Source: Rhodanobacter sp. ANJX3 (GTDB taxonomy: Bacteria > Pseudomonadota > Gammaproteobacteria > Xanthomonadales > Rhodanobacteraceae). From it: DNA of 64,000 bases. The stretch's first letter is position 1; the number at the start of each line of letters is the position of its first letter. Positions 61,414-64,000 of this stretch are shown in pieces. Below the pieces are notes generated by a model, which searched no databases, was not told the DNA's origin, and was given only the letters and a program-made list of their open reading frames with translations. A program made the translations under genes and the position numbers. The stretch lies in NCBI RefSeq assembly GCF_014200755.1, contig NZ_JACHCM010000003.1, forward strand, positions 1-64,000, written 5' to 3'.

Positions 61414-64000
61414 CCTGCGACGATGTTGACGATCTTGCCCGGTACCACGATGACCTTGCGTACGCTGAGGCCTTCCAGAAAATGCACCACCTGCGGCTGC
61501 GCGCGGGCCAGCGCCTCGGCCTCTTCCTTCGAGGCACCGGTCGGCAGCTCGATGGTAGCGCGCAATTTGCCGTTGATCTGAACCGCCAGTGTGAGCGTAT
61601 CGCGAACCAGCGCCGCCGGGTCGGCTTTCGGCCAGGGCTGATCTTCCAGCACGGTTTGCGGATGGCCCAGCACCTGCCACAACGCATGGCTGATGTGCGG
61701 CACGACCGGGTTAAGCAGCAGCACCATGCTTTCCAGCGCCTCGTGCCGCACCGCCCGACCCTGCTCGCTCTGATCGGTGAACTTGTTCAAGGCATTGAGC
61801 AGCTCCATCAATGCAGCGATGGCGGTGTTGAAGGCATGGCGGCGACCGAAATCGTCGCTGACCTTCTGGATGGTTTCGTGCACCTGCCGGCGCATGGCTT
61901 TCTGTCCGGCGTCCAGCACGCCCGGCTCGACCACCGGATGATCCGGCTTGGCCGCGTGCGCCGTCACCTCGCGCCAGACGCGCTTGAGGAAACGGGACAT
62001 GCCTTCGACACCGGCCTCGCTCCATTCCAGCGACTGCTCCGGCGGCGCGGCAAACATCGAGAACAGCCGCACCGTGTCGGCGCCGTACTTGCCGACCATC
62101 GACTGCGGATCGATGCCGTTGTTCTTCGACTTGGACATCTTTTCGATGCCGCCGATCTGCACCGGCTGACCATCGGATTTCAGACGCGCGCCGATCACGC
62201 GCGCCCTTTCATCGCGCTCGATTTCGACGTCGGCCGGATTGATCCAGTCCTTCGAACCATCGATGTTGTCGCGGTAATACGTCTCGGCAATCACCATGCC
62301 CTGGCACAGCAGGTTGGTCGCCGGCTCGTCGCTGTGCACCAGACCCTCGTCGCGCAGCAGCTTGTGATAGAAGCGGAAATACAGCAAATGCAGAATCGCG
62401 TGCTCGATGCCGCCGATGTATTGGTCGACCGGCAGCCAGTAGTTGGCGCGATCGTCGACCTGGGTACTGGCGCCCGGGCTGGTGTAGCGGGCGTAATACC
62501 AGCTCGACTCCATGAAGGTGTCGAAGGTGTCCGTTTCGCGCTCGGCCGCACCGCCGCAGGTGGGGCAGAACGTCTTGCGCCATTCGGGGTCGGCCTTGAT
62601 CGGCGACTGCACGGTGCCGACCTTCGAATACGCGTCGGCCACGTCCTCGGGCAGGATCACCGGCAGCTGATCTTCCGGCACCGGCACGTCGCCGCAGGTC
62701 GCGCAGCGGATCACCGGAATCGGACAGCCCCAGTAGCGCTGGCGGCTGACGCCCCAGTCGCGCAGGCGATAGTTCACGCGGCGCGAGCCTGTGCCGTCGC
62801 GCTCGAAGCGCGTCGCGAGCGCATTCAGCGCCTGGCTGAAATCCATGCCGTCGTATTCGCCGGAATTGACCAGGATGCCTTTCGAGCCCCAGGCGGCCTC
62901 CTCGTGGATGCGTCGTTCGAATTCTTCCACGATGCGCAGCGGTGCGGAAATATCCTGCGCGTTGGCATCGCGGCCGCTCAGCGCGGCCTGCATCGGATCG
63001 ACGCCGACGCCCAGCGCGATGTCGTGCTGAATCTCGTTCAGCGCATCGATAACAGACTGATCGACGACGACCATGCGAATCGGCAGACTGTACTTCTGCG
63101 CGAATTCCCAGTCGCGCTGATCGTGCGCCGGCACCGCCATTACCGCGCCGGTGCCGTAGCCCATCAGCACGAAGTTAGCCACGTAGACGGGAATTTCTTC
63201 GCCGCTGATCGGGTGGATCGCGCGCAGGCCGGTGTCCATACCGCGCTTTTCCTGCGTCTCCAGCTCAGCCTCGGAAACGCCGCCCCGACGCAGCTCGGCA
63301 ATGAAGGCAGCCAGCTGCGGATTGTTCTGCGCCGCATGCACGGCGAGCGGGTGCTCGGCCGCGATGGAGACGAAGGTCACGCCCATCAAGGTGTCAGGGC
63401 GCGTGGTGAACACATCGAGTGGCGCCAGCGTTTGGCCGTCCAGATCGTTGACCGCAAAGCGGATCTCCAGACCTTCGCTGCGGCCGATCCAGTTGCGCTG
63501 CATGGTCTTGACCGCATCGGGCCAGCCCGGCAGCGTATCCAGACCTTCCAGCAACTGCTGCGCGTAATCTGTGATCTTGAGAAACCACTGCGGAATCTCG
63601 CGCTTTTCCACCAGCGCGCCGGTGCGCCAGCCGCGGCCGTCGATCACCTGCTCGTTGGCCAGAACGGTCTGGTCGACCGGGTCCCAGTTCACCACCGAGT
63701 TCTTACGGTAGGCCAGGCCCTTTTTCATCAACCGCACGAACATCCGCTGTTCGTGCACGTAGTAGTCGGGCCGGCAGGTGGCGAACTCGCGCGTCCAGTC
63801 GATCGCATACCCCATCGACTGCAGCTGCGCGCGCATATGCTCGATATTGGCGTAAGTCCATTTGGCCGGCGCAGTCTTGTTCTTGATCGCGGCATTCTCG
63901 GCCGGCAGGCCGAACGCGTCCCAGCCCATCGGCTGCAGCACGTTCTTGCCCTGCATGCGCTGATAGCGGCTGATCACGTCGCCGATAGTGTAGTTGCGCA
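61410..64000 (-). CDS. leuS: leucine--tRNA ligase (5' end beyond the window)
   Basis: LeuRS is a class I synthetase with an editing domain. The KMSKS loop is present ([18 protein letters not shown]), as is the editing region ([20 protein letters not shown]). The HIGH motif lies past the window edge; the frame stays open to base 64000 ([20 protein letters not shown] at the cut). It heads the operon leuS-lptE-holA-nadD. Confidence 0.96.
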   Translation of the reverse strand, partial: RNYTIGDVISRYQRMQGKNVLQPMGWDAFGLPAENAAIKNKTAPAKWTYANIEHMRAQLQSMGYAIDWTREFATCRPDYYVHEQRMFVRLMKKGLAYRKNSVVNWDPVDQTVLANEQVIDGRGWRTGALVEKREIPQWFLKITDYAQQLLEGLDTLPGWPDAVKTMQRNWIGRSEGLEIRFAVNDLDGQTLAPLDVFTTRPDTLMGVTFVSIAAEHPLAVHAAQNNPQLAAFIAELRRGGVSEAELETQEKRGMDTGLRAIHPISGEEIPVYVANFVLMGYGTGAVMAVPAHDQRDWEFAQKYSLPIRMVVVDQSVIDALNEIQHDIALGVGVDPMQAALSGRDANAQDISAPLRIVEEFERRIHEEAAWGSKGILVNSGEYDGMDFSQALNALATRFERDGTGSRRVNYRLRDWGVSRQRYWGCPIPVIRCATCGDVPVPEDQLPVILPEDVADAYSKVGTVQSPIKADPEWRKTFCPTCGGAAERETDTFDTFMESSWYYARYTSPGASTQVDDRANYWLPVDQYIGGIEHAILHLLYFRFYHKLLRDEGLVHSDEPATNLLCQGMVIAETYYRDNIDGSKDWINPADVEIERDERARVIGARLKSDGQPVQIGGIEKMSKSKNNGIDPQSMVGKYGADTVRLFSMFAAPPEQSLEWSEAGVEGMSRFLKRVWREVTAHAAKPDHPVVEPGVLDAGQKAMRRQVHETIQKVSDDFGRRHAFNTAIAALMELLNALNKFTDQSEQGRAVRHEALESMVLLLNPVVPHISHALWQVLGHPQTVLEDQPWPKADPAALVRDTLTLAVQINGKLRATIELPTGASKEEAEALARAQPQVVHFLEGLSVRKVIVVPGKIVNIVAG

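Overview
The window is dense, high-GC bacterial chromosome whose gene content points to the gammaproteobacterial order Xanthomonadales (Lysobacterales), most likely a Rhodanobacteraceae member such as Dyella, Rhodanobacter or Luteibacter. The signs are a single-Cys DksA with a long Lys/Ala/Pro-rich N-terminal extension, a FimX-type degenerate c-di-GMP receptor, an EF-P/EpmB pair, the rpsP-rimM-trmD-rplS operon, and GGGAAT/GAGGGACGAG-type intergenic inverted repeats. The genus is inference. Most genes are housekeeping and no prophage or CRISPR array is visible. I saw no tRNA or rRNA gene.

Layout. 1-0.8 kb: 3' part of a frameshifted IS4-family transposase. 0.8-4.2 kb: dksA, yidD, an M23 peptidase and folE2. 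4.4-8.3 kb: minus-strand run of an amidohydrolase, a YciI protein, ubiG, a gph/mupP-like phosphatase and a squalene/phytoene-synthase-like protein. 8.4-10.1 kb: divergent efp and epmB. 10.3-12.4 kb: fimX. 12.5-16.2 kb: rpsP-rimM-trmD-rplS and ffh. 16.3-23.3 kb: ypjD, radA, alr, dnaB, rpsF-rpsR-rplI and an iscA-like gene, with three related intergenic repeats. 23.5-28.5 kb: plus-strand asnS, MalM-like lipoprotein, UspB-like protein, SDR, nei and carbonic anhydrase. 28.6-32.6 kb: hutG, gor and a dadA-like gene. 32.6-36.4 kb: a secreted ChaN/EreA-like protein, a blaI/M56-TonB pair with two matching operators, and an NlpC/P60 lipoprotein. 36.5-43.8 kb: slyD, an MFS transporter, two DEAD-box RNA helicases, fghA and a truncated SDR. 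43.9-49 kb: ygiD, small metabolic and membrane genes, maf-rlmH-rsfS. 49-59.1 kb: a mixed block with a DAHP synthase under an attenuator, a diguanylate cyclase and a NERD nuclease-helicase. 59.2-64 kb: leuS-lptE-holA-nadD, with leuS cut by the window end.

The strongest regulatory signal is upstream of DAHP synthase: a 26-codon leader peptide with YFWFYGY at codons 9-15, followed by a terminator whose 5' arm can instead pair with the leader, a textbook attenuator for aromatic amino acids. Two ATTAC-N4-GTAAT dyads lie over the probable promoter of a BlaI repressor gene whose partner is an M56 protease ending in a TonB-C domain. Two DnaA boxes lie upstream of dnaB. Ribosome-binding sites sit inside hairpins ahead of rhlE and of the NlpC/P60 gene. 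The usual leuS-lptE-holA-nadD-rsfS-rlmH-maf array is split by about 10 kb of unrelated genes.
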